64,000 nt of DNA from Toxorhynchites rutilus septentrionalis (lineage: Eukaryota; Arthropoda; Insecta; Diptera; Culicidae): the NCBI RefSeq assembly GCF_029784135.1, contig NC_073745.1:197063807-197127806 (forward strand), in the 5' to 3' direction. The notes below the pieces were generated by a model. It made no database searches. It saw nothing but the letters and a program-made list of their open reading frames with translations, and was not told the origin of the DNA. Below, in pieces: positions 63,581-64,000 of the stretch. The position numbers were made by a program, and so were the translations under genes. Each line of letters starts with the position of its first letter. Position 1 is the stretch's first letter.

Positions 63581-64000
63581 AGTTGATAAAAATAAATGTT
63601 GATAAAAAATAAATGCTAAAAATTCTAGTATTATTATTAGTATCTCTTAAACTCCGATAAATATAGGAATTGTTTGACCGAATTGTAGAGAATTATTTTT
63701 TTTTCCTTCTATAAATGTTGTGTTCTGTTGGCGCAACATGTATAACGTTAAAAGTTTGTATTAAGATTTAAAAAAACATTTTTTAATATCGCTACGTTTT
63801 TTATTAACCCACATGTGTTCAAATGATTTTCAACGTAACTCCTAAACATATATTTTTACCATGATGATGTATTTGGAAAAGTTGTTGGAAATTATAAGCA
63901 AATTCATAAAATTTCATGAACATGACGGTATAACACGACAAACATATTAAAACGGAATATTTATTATAAAAAAGACAATAAATTAAAAATATGTCTCAAA
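63581..64000. other. AT-rich sequence without gene
   Basis: No coding or repeat signal I can name. Confidence 0.5.

Overview
This window is repeat-dominated insect DNA, most likely from a culicine (Aedes-like) mosquito. The evidence is the mix of elements: an I-clade LINE with RNase H, an R1-clade LINE, mariner and hAT transposons, three kinds of tRNA-derived SINE, many TA-flanked MITEs, 143-bp tandem arrays, and degenerate histone H2A genes with animal histone 3' stem-loops. There is no bacterial content. Almost everything readable belongs to a mobile element. The only convincing host-gene signal is one small first exon (41591-41644, MSRNPAENQ...) with a TATA-like box and a splice donor.

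Layout. 1-4190: the end of a Helentron-like element carrying an H2A pseudogene, then MITEs and a SINE. 4194-19698: a gag-only LTR retrotransposon on the minus strand (5-bp target duplication TAGAC). Into its gag gene an I-clade LINE (5343-16323, 11-bp duplication) has inserted. The LINE was in turn split by a Helentron-like element (8428-11179, itself holding a truncated LINE RT) and by a recent non-autonomous LTR element (11209-13424) with identical 217-bp LTRs. The leader of the outer LTR element holds seven copies of an 18-bp motif, reminiscent of the gypsy insulator. 19700-25690: MITEs, a SINE, a transposase scrap and AT-rich sequence with no gene. 25690-31546: a nearly intact R1-clade LINE with both ORFs open. 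29193-40330: a very large inverted duplication whose two arms, about 5.5 kb each, meet at an (AT)n tract. Each arm carries an uninterrupted mariner transposase gene. 40332-40740: a third copy of the centre of the palindrome and another (AT)n tract.

41000-64000: the host exon and probable intron sequence; a 1.7-kb foldback element; a 5.2-kb decayed hAT element split by another Helentron-like element; mariner relics; a 143-bp tandem array; an I-element ORF1 scrap; and a decayed transposase-like gene (59770-63043) split by a Helentron-like element that carries a second H2A pseudogene. A 491-bp SINE with a perfect 13-bp target duplication closes the region.

How the parts relate. At least four large elements (off-left to 1542, 8428-11179, 49377-51324, 60566-62312) share subterminal inverted repeats (TGACGTAGGACTA / TAGTCCTACGTCA), a hairpin near one end, and insertion inside an A/T homopolymer run with no clear target duplication. 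Their interiors differ and include histone gene pieces. I infer a Helentron/HINE-type family that picks up and spreads host sequence. The nesting gives a relative insertion history: outer LTR element, then I LINE, then Helentron-like and small LTR elements.
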